Origin: Progne subis subis
Lineage: Eukaryota; Chordata; Aves; Passeriformes; Hirundinidae
Direction of reading: 5' to 3'
Length of the DNA stretch: 64,000 nucleotides
Assembly: GCA_022316685.1 (NCBI GenBank)
Contig: JAKJHU010000107.1
Span: 620,001-684,000 of the forward strand
Positions within the stretch are counted from its first letter, which is position 1, and each line of letters starts with the position of its first letter. The notes below the pieces were generated by a model. The model was not told the DNA's origin. It searched no databases and saw only the letters and a list, made by a program, of their open reading frames with translations. The position numbers were made by a program, and so were the translations under genes. Shown one piece after another: positions 1 to 12,106 of the stretch.

Positions 1-235
1 GGCCCGGGGCAGGTGTGCGTGCGTGACCCGGCCCGCCGCTCCTCCGCGCTCCGCCGGCGGCGGGAGGGGCCGGAGCGGGGAGCGGCGCTGGGCCGCGCTG
101 CCCAGGGGCCCGCGCTGCGGGGCCGCTCCCGGCACGGGGGTGCGGGGTACGGCGGGACGCTGGCTCTGCCCCGGACTGCGCTTGCTGCTCGAGACAGTTT
201 TCAGCGGAGTGCACTGCACGCACCCTCTGTAAAAT
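1..235. promoter_or_regulatory. CpG island, truncated by window edge
   Basis: The first ~215 bases are strongly GC-rich with many CpG dinucleotides, in sharp contrast to the AT-rich DNA that follows. In birds such islands usually mark a promoter and first exon. The island continues off the left edge, so neither the direction of transcription nor the gene can be told. The open frames here encode Arg/Gly/Pro-rich strings typical of GC-rich non-coding DNA. Confidence 0.6.
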
Positions 236-3200
236 AGGAGGTACTTAAGCCACAGATAGGCCGAGGGACTTTACGGGGAGCAATACTTTTTTTTAAAAAA
301 AAGTATCTTGGCTGATTGTATCAATTCCACTGGTTAAGGGAAAGTGCTGCCACTTATTCACTGCAGTTTGCTTACAATGGTTATAGTGTGCTATTTGAAA
401 TCGTGTTCTCTCCTTACTGGTGTATGGTACCTAACTATGAGAACAAGGAAGAGGCAAATGCTGTGCTTGACAAGGCCCTGTCCAGTGCTAATGGCATGGA
501 CGGATGAAAAGCCAGTGATACTTGTGGTTGGACCGGTCACCCGGCAGGTCTTCATTTACATGCTTTGTTTCGTGAGTGAAGTGAGTGGAAGGGGCTGAGT
601 ATTTCTGGCTCTGCAGGACCAGTCTATATAACTGTCTTAATAGGGCCCAAGTGTAACATAGCTGTTCCTTTGTATGTTTGAAATTTCTGTTCACTTTGAT
701 TTTTATTGATCCAGTCCGTAATGCTGTTAAAACAAAGCAAAGAAGGAAGGGGAAAGGATAGGGAAAGTATTTTCAAACACATGACTGTGCACGCATGTCA
801 GACTATGTCTTTATTCCTAGGATATTTTAATAAATCCCTTTACTTATCTTGCTAGTCTGTATAGCTTTAAAAAAAGCAAATTAAGACACCAATCTGAAGC
901 CCTGAGGGGTATGACTCAGTGACATAACAATAAATTGTAGTATCTCCTGCTAAGTAATTACACCATATCATGTCACAACAAGGTATTGAAATACTATCAT
1001 GTAGCTCATAAAGTGTCATTTTTTTATACAAGTCTATAAAATAAACAGAATGCTGTGCTACACACATGGGCACAAAATATTTCATTAGGACTGTGAAAAT
1101 GAGCTGCTGTAGTTTTCTTGCATGAACATGCTCAAGATAAAGTAGGTATGTCCCAGTTTGCATTCTTTCATTCTGGGAACTAGCAGATATTAAACAGCTA
1201 ACTGAAACCCTTAGGTCAGAGGCAGAGCTGTTGTGATGTCAAATTTTGAGAAATGCCAAAACTGTTTAGTAGTAGCCAGCATGTTGCTCCTGGTGAAGTC
1301 ACTGGCTTTTCTTGCTATTGTCTAGCTCTGGCCTCAGATGAACCTCTTTTAATCTGGTGTAATTTCACTGTCTTCTTGTGAAGTGGCAGGAGAGGGAGGA
1401 TTGAGAATGATGCTTTTGCACTGTCAAGATTGTACACGTGTCAGCATTTTGTTGCCTTCCCATGTTTGTTTCTGGCAAGACCAAATTCTGAAGGGAACAG
1501 AATCTTACTGATTTTAGTGGGAATTGAAAAACCAGAAGGGAGAAGCTGGGAGCAGAGAGAGTCCTTGCCATCTGGTTAGCAGACCCAGCAGTTTTAACCA
1601 GGTCTGGAAGTGTTTCTAGATCAAAGGACTGGTTGATGGCAGCCCTTAACAACATCTAGCCCAAGACGTCTTCTATCTCTGCTCTACCTATCATCCCCAC
1701 AGAATGACTTCTGTCTCAAAACAGAAGGAAGAGAAGTGATATGCAAGTCCTTGGTATTGAAAAAAACAAAGAATGCTGCTTGGGTGTCCTTTGGTTTGTA
1801 GCACCTGCCATGAGCCCTTGCAACAAGATGGAGCATTTAACATGATGGGGCCTTGAGGATCCATAATTCCAAGCATTAGGAAGAGTGTTGGCAACACATT
1901 ATAGGTTTCTGATATAAGCAGGCAAGGAGGTGTTACCTAGAGTGGGGTGAGGGGAACGTATGAATCTCTGGTGTGAACAAATCAGTATTAAAATTTTAAA
2001 TGAAAGGGTATAATATCTTCAGATGTCTCTTAAAAGACCAAATCCAGCCATTTGTTGAAATTAACCCTTGCTATATTCAACCAAATTGCCACTGTGATAA
2101 ATGTGACTGTTCTGTCACATTTCTGACATATTCTGCTTCTCAAAATTCAGTTAAAAAATAAAAAATACTTAAGAATTCTGTGTACTTTTTCAGTCCATAA
2201 TTCAACTTCAGGTTATGAGGTGGATTGAAAGTAGTTTGCTGGATCCAAGCAGTACAATTGTTAAGCTGGAATTTCTTCCAAGTTGTTTTGTGTTACAAAA
2301 CGTACTATATATATATATAGTCAGTGAGTGTTATTTATGTAGGGAAAGTGTCCACTGCAACCAGTGGGCTTTCTCCTTAGTCTACGGATACATGTTTGAG
2401 AGATTTGAAGATCTGTGTATAAACTTACTGTGTTCTGCAGAGTTTCAGGTCAGATAGTCACCTCATACATCTAGTACTCACCGAACAGCTTCTGGGAGGA
2501 ATGAGGGAGAGATCATCACATAGCCAGCAATATTCATTACTTTTGTTAAAGACAGTTCCCGTTTTGGAAGAACCATAAATTTCACACTTAAAATCCTATT
2601 AATTTATTGCACCCCAAATGTTTAATCTCCACAATACAGTGAGGATACATGCTATAAGTCCAAGTTGTTAGAAATGTAGAAATTGAGGCAGAATGAATTT
2701 GAATAGAAGCTTAAATGACTTAAAAGCTTAGATATGTTTACACTACAGTCATGTACTTACCTGAGCTAGTTTAAAACTAGTCAGCTGGGAAACTGGTAGC
2801 AATCTAGCTGTGGCAGTGTGGGCCCTGTAGCTATCTGGAAAACATGCCCAAAAAGCTGGGTAAATACTTGAGTGGTGAGGCTGGCCTGAACTCAACGGCC
2901 AGACTACTACCAGTGCCCAAGACAAGTAATGTAAAGCTTGCCTGGCTGTGTATACACGGTGTTGCAGTCACATCACTTGTGACTATAGCACAGACATATC
3001 CTTCTGTGAATTCTGTGACTCAGCCTTGTCTTCTGGCAGATGACTCCCAAGCTCTTCTGGGAGTTTCGTGGCTAGTGTCAATTCAGTGGTCTATGGGAAA
3101 CGCTTTTGCAGGTATTAAAGAACTCACAGCAAACATAAGGTGCACCTTTTTTGCATTGAAAGGTCCAGTGTTGTAATGGTGGTCTCTCATCTTGTAGGCA

Positions 3201-4357
3201 CGTGAGCAGCTTGTGAGTCAATCTGCATGTTTGCATAATTGGGTCCTTGTTTGCTTGGAGGAAGGGCAAGGCAAGGGTGAGTAGCCAGGCTTCCTGGCTC
3301 TGTCATACAGGTGTGGACAAGAGGAAACCACTGGAGGAGCTTGGGCAGAGCGGGTATTGAGGTGCATGGCGCCTAGGGCAGAGGCTACTGTGTGAACCCC
3401 TCCCTGCATCTCTCCTGCCCACACATGGATGACAAGTCTTGCTGCCTGACCTGGCCCAGGTTCTTCCTCCTGCCTGTCCCTTCCTGTGGCCCATGGACCA
3501 AGACACTTACTATACTTCCTCATCCCTGAAATTAATTCATATTTCGTGCAGAAACAAATTTCAACACAAGGTTCTTTTGTGTTCACCACCTCACACAAGG
3601 AGTGGATGGATGGCTGCTCTTTCTAGTTAAAAGCAACAAGTCACATAAAAATCAGCTCTCTGAGGGACAGCCCTCAAGCCCACTGCAACAATCAAAAGTA
3701 CAGAGGCAACATGTGGGGACTAGGATATGTGTGTGTTGAATTTCTTGTTACATGCTGTTTTAAAGAACAGGCATGATTTTGTTGCAGGTGTAATGACTAC
3801 TGAAGGCTGCTGAGCTTGAATTTTATTATTTGAAGTGTAGAAAGAGGGTTGAATTTAGTAGTGATGTCCAAGATGTAGTTGAGGGACACCTGAAATTTCC
3901 ATAGTAGAAAGAATAACAATTTTGGAAGCAAGAGCACGTATGTATATGTGAAGATTGGTGGGTTTGGAGACCAAGTCAGCAAAGTATATGTTGACGTGAG
4001 TTCAAGACAATGTATGGATGATGTTATAATTGAGAACGGTCTTGTGTAGGTGCCCTGTCTCTTGATACTGTTCTTGAGCTTTATTTCTATAATGATGTTT
4101 TCCTCAGTACCGGGGCTGGAATTTCTCTCCAGAGTGCAGAACAGGAAACAGAAAGATGGCGTGGTTCTCTCATACAAAAATATATGCAGTCAGTGGTTTG
4201 GTTATAAAAGGTCTGTTGCTTTCAATCTAGGTTCACTGTTCCTTCCCAACAGAAAGCAATGGAAAACACATGGATAAAAAATTAGTTACTCTGTTGACTT
4301 TCATTGTATAAAGATTTATTCTGTGTTCCAATATATGCTATGGAAGTCTTGAAATGA
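236..4357. other. Unique AT-rich DNA, no gene recognised
   Basis: No recognisable repeat family or convincing gene. A short (TA)n run lies near 2307-2320. The open frame 316-507 (+) has no recognisable domain and is treated as chance. A good minus-strand donor-like site lies at about 2476-2482, but the open segment before it lacks a good acceptor. Confidence 0.5.
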
Positions 4358-4362
4358 TGGTG

Positions 4363-5418
4363 TGTTGGGTTTGCATGGCCAGGTTTTGATAGTGAGGGCC
4401 TACAGGGGTGGCTTCTGTGAGAAGCTGCCAGAAGCTTCCCCCATGTCCAGCAGAGCCAATGCCAAATGGTTCCAGGACAGCTGTGCTGCTGGCCAAGGCT
4501 GGGCCAATTAGAAATAGTGGCAATGACTCTGTGATAACATGTCTAAGAAGGAAGAAAGTTATTGTGCAGATATAATTGCAGCCAGAGAAGAGGGGAATGA
4601 GAATATGTGAGAGGAACAACTCTGCAGATAGGTCAGTGGAGAAGAAGGAGCAGGAGGTGCTCCAGGCCCTGGAAATGAGATTCCCCTGCAGCTGAGGTGA
4701 GGCAGCTCTGCCCCTGGAGCCTGCAGAGGACGATGGAGATGCTGAGATCCACCTGCAGCCCATGGGAGAGTCCCACACTGGAGCAGGTGGATGCCTGAGA
4801 CAAAGCTGTGACCCCGTGGAAGACCTGTCCTGGAGCAGGTTCCTGGGAGGGATCTGCAGATGCACGGAGAGAGGAGCCCATGCTGGATCAGGTTTGTTGG
4901 TAGGACTTGTGATCCCTTGGGGACCCAGACAGGAACAGCCTGTCCTTGAAGGACTGCACCCCGTGGAAGAGTGACCTGTGCTGGAGCAGTTTGTGGAGAA
5001 CTGTTGCCTGTGAGATGGACTCAACATTGGAGAACTGTCTCCTGTGGGAGGGAGCAGGGGAAGGACTGCTCTCCCTGAGCAGTGGCAGAAACGACGTGAT
5101 GAATGGACTGTAATCCCCATTCCTTCTCTGTCTGCACTGCTGGGGGAGGAGGTAGAGCTGGGAAGGAGGGAGGAGTAAGGGAATGTGTTTTTAAGGTCTT
5201 ATTTTACTTCTCATTATCCTACTCTGATTTTGTTAACAATAAATTCAGTTAACATCTCTAATTCAAGCCTGTTTTGCCCATGACAGTATTTGGTGAGTGA
5301 TCTCTGTCTGTCCTTAGCTCATGAGCCCTTCATGGTATTTTCTCTCCCTTGTCCCACTGTGGAGGGAAGTGATAGAACAGCTTTTGTGGGTGCCTGACAT
5401 GCAGCCAGGGTCAACCCA
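4363..5418 (+). mobile_element. Solo LTR of an avian endogenous retrovirus (ERVL-like)
   Basis: The segment begins TGTTGGGTTTGCATGG and ends GGGTCAACCCA, giving TG...CA termini with a short terminal inverted repeat (TGGGTT/AACCCA). The start, the internal phrases about 'ctgtgaccccgtggaa' and the AATAAA near 5240 match a long (~1 kb) LTR common in songbird genomes. Flanks tggtg (4358-4362) and tggta (5419-5423) look like a 5-bp target-site duplication with one mismatch, which fits ERVL-type insertion. No internal gag or pol lies on either side, so this is a solo LTR left by recombination. The AATAAA position gives + orientation. The 260-codon minus frame inside it is not a gene. Confidence 0.8.
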
Positions 5419-5423
5419 TGGTA

Positions 5424-6574
5424 GATGAGAAATCAAGAGAAGTAATTCTGCTCTTTGCTATTCTCAGAAAATCTTGTAATGCACCAGTTAGATAGAAAGT
5501 GGAATTGTTAATAGATGGAAGTTGAGTTTGCTGCACAAAAAGTAATTTAGATGTGTCAGTTTGTGTCTATTGAGGATCAGTATCATGTAAAAGCCATTTG
5601 ACTTTGCTCAGTTAAGCAACTCAGTGAAGTAATGCCAGGTTACTCCTAGGGGAAAAGCAGGTCTTGGATCTTCAGGAGATAGTTAAGGTTATCTAACTAT
5701 AGTAGCCTATAGTTAAAGCTGCTGGACCTTCAGTTATTATTTATTTGCTTGACTGATGGGAAAATAGATCAATTTTAAGAATTTTGTTGAGGTGTTTTTA
5801 TTTTGTTTTGTTTAAGAATTTATTTCCCCATTTTATTGTGTTTTATTATGTATGGCTTTATGTAACTTGAGTAGGAGACAGATTGATCTTTGGAGGTTTC
5901 ATATATCCAGAGATCACAGGTTTTTATGTGTCCTGCAAGAATGGAGGTTTTGGGTTTAATCTGTGTGATTGAGAACTGTCTCAAAATATGGAGGATGTTA
6001 ACACTCCTTTCACATTTGGGGACATTGTTTGCTTGTGTAGTTTAGGATGTTCCGTCAGGAATTAAAGAGTCCAATTCAGGTCTGACGTAACTCCATTGAC
6101 TTACTGGAATTTCCACAGTCACAAATGACTCATAATGCTCAATACTCAAAAACAACCTCCAAAAGCATGCAATTTTGGGAAACAATGTTTGGTTTGGTTT
6201 GTTGTTTTGGGTTTTCTTCTCTTGCAAAGCTGGTATTGTATGAAAAATATATACTAGAAGAATTTGAAAAGTTAATATAGAACTAAAAAATGGTGTATCT
6301 CTTTTACTCTAATGTTACTAAATACTTACTGAAAAGTTAGCCCATTTCTTTGCTGAATTGTGAGGCCCTGAAATTACTTATCAGGCAAAATACATTTGAA
6401 TACATTGAATACATTTGGCTGAAGAATGTACTGAAATTGGTAAGATATTGGTTCCTTCTCTTGCTGTTTGAAAAACCTTCGCAGACGCTGACCAGTTTGA
6501 ACTAGCTGCCATCTTTAGCTGGTTTTCATAAATTAAAAATATCACTATATAAAACAAGTATTTCAGTAAAGGCT
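5424..6574. other. Unique DNA, nothing recognised
   Basis: AT-rich sequence with no repeat family, long open frame or GC island that I can recognise. Confidence 0.5.
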
Positions 6575-6942
6575 GTGACAGCCTAGAGAAGAAATGGTGT
6601 CAGGAGATCTAAGAACAGCCTCCTGAGCACTGGAGGTTACTGAGGAGGTGAAACTGAAGCTGAGGAGCACAGTGTGGAAATGGGAGACAGTGGTTTCCTA
6701 AAAACGAAGGAATGGGGGAGGAGAATTCAAAACAAAACAAGAATAAACATTTTTGTGTTGTGATGTTTTGGAACAAGTTGCCCAGAGAAGCTCTGAAATG
6801 TTTTCAAAAGGTTTTCAGGATCTGACTGGACAAAGTCTAGACAAATCCATTCTAAACTCAGAACCTGTTCTGAGCAGGAGTTTGGACTAAATGACCTCCT
6901 GACATCCTTTCCAGCCTGACCAACCCTGTGATTTCTTTGCTG
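6575..6942 (+). mobile_element. CR1 LINE 3'-end fragment, sense
   Basis: The sequence carries the typical CR1 phrases in order: a diverged 'gagaagaaatgg...caggagatct' block, then 'caagttgcccagagaagct' near 6775, 'gactaaatgacctcctgaca' near 6885 and 'ccttccagcctgaccaaccctgtgattt' degenerate from the consensus 3' terminus. It is 5' truncated, as nearly all avian CR1 copies are, and encodes nothing. Many mismatches and small gaps suggest an old insertion. Confidence 0.8.
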
Positions 6943-7260
6943 CTGTATTAAGTACCACTGTTGGGGGAAGATAAGGATCATTATGTACTTTAAAATCAGG
7001 CTGTTCATGGCAACTTCTAGCTATAAAATGTTGTACTTGTTAAAAAGAAAACCTAAATGAGAACAAATTGCAAGTTAAAATTATCATAAGGCAGGCATTA
7101 ACAACAAAGTAAAGGAATAGCCAGTGGCTACCATCTTACATAACAATATATAGTACTATATGCTCAAGCAAGAATGGCATCTATTGGTTAAAAACAGAGA
7201 ACAAATTCTGTTCAATTTTAAACATCAATTTTTAAAAAATTTACTGCGTATTCTAAGTAT
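6943..7260. other. Unique DNA, nothing recognised
   Basis: Short AT-rich stretch between the CR1 fragment and an A/C-rich tract; no feature seen. Confidence 0.5.
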
Positions 7261-7394
7261 TAAAAGAAAAAGAAAAAGAAGAAAAACCCCAAACCACAAA
7301 CAAACAAACAAACAAAACCCCAAACAAAAACAACAACAAACCAAAAAACAAACCAACAAAAAACAACAACAGAAAACACACAAACAAAACAACT
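7261..7394. repeat. A/C-rich low-complexity tract
   Basis: About 130 bases of almost only A and C, built from degenerate CAAA, CAA and AACCCC words, beginning with an A/G-rich lead-in. The 78-codon Lys/Gln/Asn-rich open frame across it is a composition artefact. Confidence 0.85.
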
Positions 7395-8579
7395 AGAACC
7401 TAGGAAAATACATAATTTCAAAACATTTTAAAAATTATATCAGCATGTCTATTTTTTAAAATATAACTGCTGTTTTCATGATACTTCCAAACTACTTTCG
7501 TAAAACAATGATATTTAGAATTTCAGTGTATATAAAAAAAATATTAATGGGGTGATATCAGCTATAGTGTGAAATATAGAACTCTTCTATGAAATTTAAT
7601 TTCTTTTGCCTTCTACACAGGAATCTAATAATGTCATTATTGATCCACCTATTTTAAGTGGTTTGACAGAAAATTTTAATTGTATACTTAGCAATACAGT
7701 TTCTGCAGTAAGAAAAATATCCCTCTATCTGCCGAGCAAAATTCTATACTCATAAATTAATGGGAGAAAATGCCCATTCAGTAGCTATTGCTTTGACCCC
7801 CTGTGCCTCACACATCCAACTACAGTATGAAGGCTAGATGAAATTCCACTTATTCAATATGGGTATATTCTTTGGGACAGTACAGCCAGCAGAAACTTGA
7901 GATGAGGATTATCTTGTAGGTCTGGTTTTTCGTCCTGGCTAGGGTGTGTTACCTTAATAAGTAAGCCAAATAATTACTTATTTACAGATTCAGCAAATAG
8001 TAAGGTCACACTGGCATTTCTGAGCAAAGAATGACACTGAACTGATTGGTTAAAGTGGCCTGAATTTATTTGAACTACTCCAGCAGTAGTTATAATTCAA
8101 GCAAAGCCCTATGGAATTGTAAAAGTAAAGGTACTGAGATGGAAGGGGATGTGACATTCAGAACATCGTGGGGGAGTTACTTCATAAGGATCCTGCCTAC
8201 AGCTCAGTTTATGGTTCAGGATTTCATCAAGAAAGTGAGTGACATTAAAATGATGTGAAAGTAAAGAAACTATTTCACAATACGTGAAAGTCTTTCAGTT
8301 GTGCTCATAGCTTCTTCAATGCAATAGGAAAAGCATTTGTACAGTATGTTTTGCCAAACACCTTCAAAATTTTTCATGAGTCAGATAAAACCATCACGAG
8401 ACAAACATCTTCCAGTCTAAGCTTTGAGGGAAAATTCACAATTTTTGTTCCTTAATCTACATCACTTCATACTAGTACTACATTTTCAAAAAAGACCAGG
8501 TTCTTTTTAAGTCCTCAGGTTTTCAGAGTGCATCTTGAAACAGTTTTGAAGGAATGAGGTTGTTAAAAAGTGGAAGTCA
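7395..8579. other. Unique AT-rich DNA
   Basis: No recognisable repeat or gene. The small frame at 8070-8258 runs into a GTGAGT-like site at 8234 but has no clear acceptor. Confidence 0.5.
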
Positions 8580-9215
8580 TGGGTTAACCCCAGCTGGCAA
8601 CTAGGTATGACACAGCTGCTTGCTGCATCCTGGGTCCCAGTGTGATGAGAGAAGAACTGGGGGAAAAAAGGTAAAACCTGTGGGTTGAGATAAGAACAAC
8701 TTAATCATTGGAATAAAATGTAATAATAATATTATAATAGTTTAAATGAAAAGGGAGGCAACAAAAAGAAGAGACAGCAAAATAAACCCCAAGAAACACA
8801 AGTGATGATCACTGTAATTGTTCATCACCCACTGACAAATGCCAGGCCTATCCCTGCGCAGTGATTGACCCCTCTCCCGTGGAGTCCTGTTTTGAGGAGG
8901 CTGAAATCTGATCTCCCTTCTTGACCTAAACCTTAAGTCTCCTCCCACACCCAGTTTCTAGTGTGAGCGTGACACTATGGTATGGGACATCTCTTTGGAC
9001 CAACTGTCCTGGTCAAGCTTCCTCCATGCTTCTTGTGGACCACCTTGCTGGCAGAGGATGGGCAGCTGAAAAGTGCTCGACTTAGAGTGAGCACTGCTCA
9101 GCAACAACTAAAACATCAGTGTGTTATCAGCATTATTGTCAGACAAAATCCAAACCCCAGCCCTGTACCAGCTACTAAGAGAAAAATCCACTCTATCCCA
9201 GTGAAAATATGGGAG
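8580..9215 (-). mobile_element. Avian endogenous-retrovirus LTR, antisense
   Basis: Read on the minus strand, this is a diverged copy of a widespread avian LTR. It starts near 'gggatagagtgga', runs through 'gtactggtacagggctgggg', 'gataacacactgatgtttta', 'ccatgccatac'-like promoter sequence and 'cttatctcaacccacaggtt', and ends 'agctggggttaaccca'. The pattern 'gtttagttattgctgagcagtg' is preserved around 9095. No coding domains accompany it, so it is probably a solo LTR. Both boundaries are approximate. The 167-codon + frame starting at 8982 lies largely in this LTR and is not a gene. Confidence 0.75.
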
Positions 9216-11931
9216 GTGGGGGAGCCAATACATCACAGAAATTGTTCTCTCTTGGCATTTCTCAAGGCAAAGTGGGCTTTTAAAAATTTGTTTGCTTGTT
9301 TTGTAGGTTTGGGGGGTTTTTTTGTGAGGGATTTAATTTCATTTCATTGTCAGGAAAAGAAGGTGGAAATCGAGTTGAAATGTCTGTGTATATCTATATC
9401 TATGCACTACAAGCACTGGAGTCAGGACCTCCTACTTGCCTTCTCAATGCTAGATCATTTACTATCCCTCTTTGTGTTTACATAAACCCTGTTTTTCAAA
9501 TGTACAAATGCAGTGGACCCATGCCTGACCTGTTTTACATGTTTTGGCAAAAATCTACTAACTTAAGTGTGTACTTATTTCAAATGGTGTTGGAGACTTT
9601 GAAGTACAGCACTATACTCGTAGCATGTGAAGAGTATCTAAATTAAAAGCTACATTAATTAAATTAAAATTTAATTAAAAGCTACATATGGGTCAAAAGC
9701 TCTGGTATCAGTATAACTGGCAGTGAGACAGAGCTGTGAGATATAAAACTGAGGTAGCAGGTATATGCAGGGAAGGTGAAACAAGGCTTCTGTTCACAAA
9801 ATCTGCTTGCCTATATTGTTGCCATGTGACACTGATTAATCCTTAGTTCTGGTCCTAAATGACTGTGCCTGATGTCTCTTCTGTCTTGTTGAGCTCTCTC
9901 CTTGTTTCACTTAAGAAGCAGCAGCATCTGCACTGGTTGTAAAGGGACCGTTTGTAGCAGTTGCCAAGAAGGGCAAGAATACAAGGGACATGAATTTAAA
10001 TAAAAAGCATTTGGGCATTTTATATGCTTGGGATGCAGGGAATTTCCATTTCAGCTCTTCTTCAGTCCTTTTCTTTAGACTTTGATGACAAGCATCACAT
10101 ACTTACCAAGGGAATTTCTTTGCTGCAGCTCTGTGAAATAGGGAAGCATGAGCACTATTTTCAGGAAACTGGTTGTGTGAGCAGGGAAGTGTGAAAATTA
10201 GTGTCTGCATTTGTAGACACTGTTAAATGTTCAAATGTCTATCTCACTTCAGAATTGTTGATTTAGGCTTCAATGTTTCAAGAGGTCAAGAGCTGAACCT
10301 GGCTTTGTTGAAAACATTGGGAAAGCAGTGCACCATCCTTCCCCTCTAACATGCAGGTGTCCACTTGGAGTTCAGTTGTATTTGGTGGAGCAATAGAGAA
10401 TTTCTGGGCTTTGAGGATAGTGGACTTTTCCTAAGCAATTTCCTAAATTATGAACATTATGGTGAAAAAGCCAAATTAATGATTAAGTTGGCTTAGAAAC
10501 TTCTTTTTCCCTACCATATTATAAAGAATTATTCATGACTAATAGACAAATGTCTGAGACCATGAACAAACTACTGTGGTTAAGTAACATTGCTCAGAGT
10601 TTGTGCTGAGGAAACTGGTGAGTTTTGAACTGTGCTTATCCAGCCAACACCACAGATCTTGGGCACAGAGACAGCAGTGACACAACTGACTAGCTCTGCA
10701 TTTTGGGCTAGTTAGCTGGTGTGCTTGGCTACTCTGACACCCTGGCCTTAGACTCAGCTTCTTCCAAGGTGTTTGGTTTCTTTACACATCGTTGTCCTGA
10801 ATAGTCCAGACAAATGCAATGTACCTTCATTCCTGTTTCCAAGCTGTGGAGTGTCTGCTAGTCTGTGTTGCTGTCTCTCTCTGTCTGAACAATGTCTGCT
10901 GTTGCCCTTTCAATTTTTTATGACTGTCCTCACCCAGTTGTTCCCAGATGTTGTTCAGCCATGTTCTGTCCCTTATGGGCCTCAGGGCAGGCACACAGCC
11001 TCCCAGACCTGGAGAGATGTGAAGGGTACCTTTCCCTCCCAGCACTTTTGCACCAAATGTTCTCTGTGTCAGATTTGCACAGGAGGGTGTTTATGTCCCT
11101 CCAGACACCCTTGTCCTTGCCTCTGCAGAGGCTGGTTATGTAACTTTGTAAGGCTAAGTTCCAGTATCTATAGTAACATTTAAACAGAAATAAAACAGTT
11201 ACCCAAAACAGGAAAAAGTTACTGAAAATTATCCAGAAATTAGATTTTACCTCTCCTGGGTCACATCAAAACATGGGTTGTTGGATCTATACAGACTGTA
11301 GATGAAAATCTTATCCTTACTGTGTCCTTTCACAGTATGCAAGAGAGATGGAAGAGAGGAAGAGGTCTTTAGAGAGGAGACAGTTTACCTAGAACAGGAA
11401 CAGGCATAGCCAAGTGGCACTTTCCAAAGATCCAAAGATGCTTTCAGAAACATGATTAGAGGGTTTTAGTAGGAATGGGTGTGGGAAGAGTCATGGGAAT
11501 GTTAATAATGGCTGCATTTTAAAGTGTATTGGTTCTGGAAGAGCACTGCTGCTCACGTGCATATTGAAGAGTTTGTCTGGGATGTCTGAATGACATGGGA
11601 CTAGAACAAGATTAGGAGAACATGAAGGTGGCTTTTCAGTTTACTCTCCTCTGTCTATGCTGAAGGCATGCTCTCCTCAGGTTTCTTTAGATCCCTTATG
11701 AACAGCAAAGTTATTCCTGTAGTGAGGCCCTCTCAAAGAAACTGCTTCAGTAAAACCTCACCAGGTGAGGCGTGGCAAAAACATCTTCACATCAGTGAAG
11801 AAATTCAGCCTTTGGGGATCAGTTATTTAGAAATACTATCATAAAAGTCTGCTGTAGAAATCCTGAAGCTCATTTTAAAAAAGAAATAAAAGCTGTATTT
11901 ACAAATAAAGATGCTGTATTAATTTCTTCAG
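9216..11931. other. Unique DNA, no gene recognised
   Basis: No repeat family seen. A tiny direct repeat of 'attaaaagctacat' occurs near 9641 and 9673. A 74-bp segment at about 11691-11764 has a good acceptor and a CCAG/GTGAGG donor and is open in one frame. Its end phase does not fit the exon-like segment at 11932, so I do not call it. Confidence 0.45.
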
Positions 11932-12106
11932 GCATCAAATCTGTTGTATCGTCTCTTCAGGCCAAACAATGTCCGAAGTCTTCCTTTGGCCTCTTCCATT
12001 GTGCCTGTTGCCATTTCTCCTCTTTATGAAGCAGTGGCAGAGTACATCTGGAGAGGGCAATATATTGTTTATACTTGTAATAAAAGGCCTGGACAATCTG
12101 CTGCAG
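11932..12106 (+). CDS. Candidate internal coding exon, gene unidentified
   Basis: A 175-bp segment preceded by a good acceptor (TATTAATTTCTTCAG, with a branch-point-like TATTAAT) and followed by CTGCAG/GTGTGT. It is open in the frame starting at its first base, giving 58 codons beginning ASNLLYRLFRPNNVRS and ending YTCNKRPGQSAA, plus one base. The frame meets a stop 23 bases past the donor, so the open stretch roughly matches the splice boundaries. It ends in phase 1, which matches the next candidate at 14342. I do not recognise the protein family. Chance open segments of this size are expected a few times per strand in 64 kb, so this remains a hypothesis. Confidence 0.3.

Noticed and set aside
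2482..2610. Minus-strand exon before a GTGAGTAC donor
   Set aside because: Open for ~39 codons, but the acceptor side lacks a pyrimidine tract and chance is sufficient.
4338..5120. 260-codon minus ORF as a gene
   Set aside because: It lies almost wholly inside, and antisense to, an LTR; no domain is recognisable.
8982..9485. 167-codon + ORF as a gene
   Set aside because: It begins inside the antisense LTR and has no recognisable domain.
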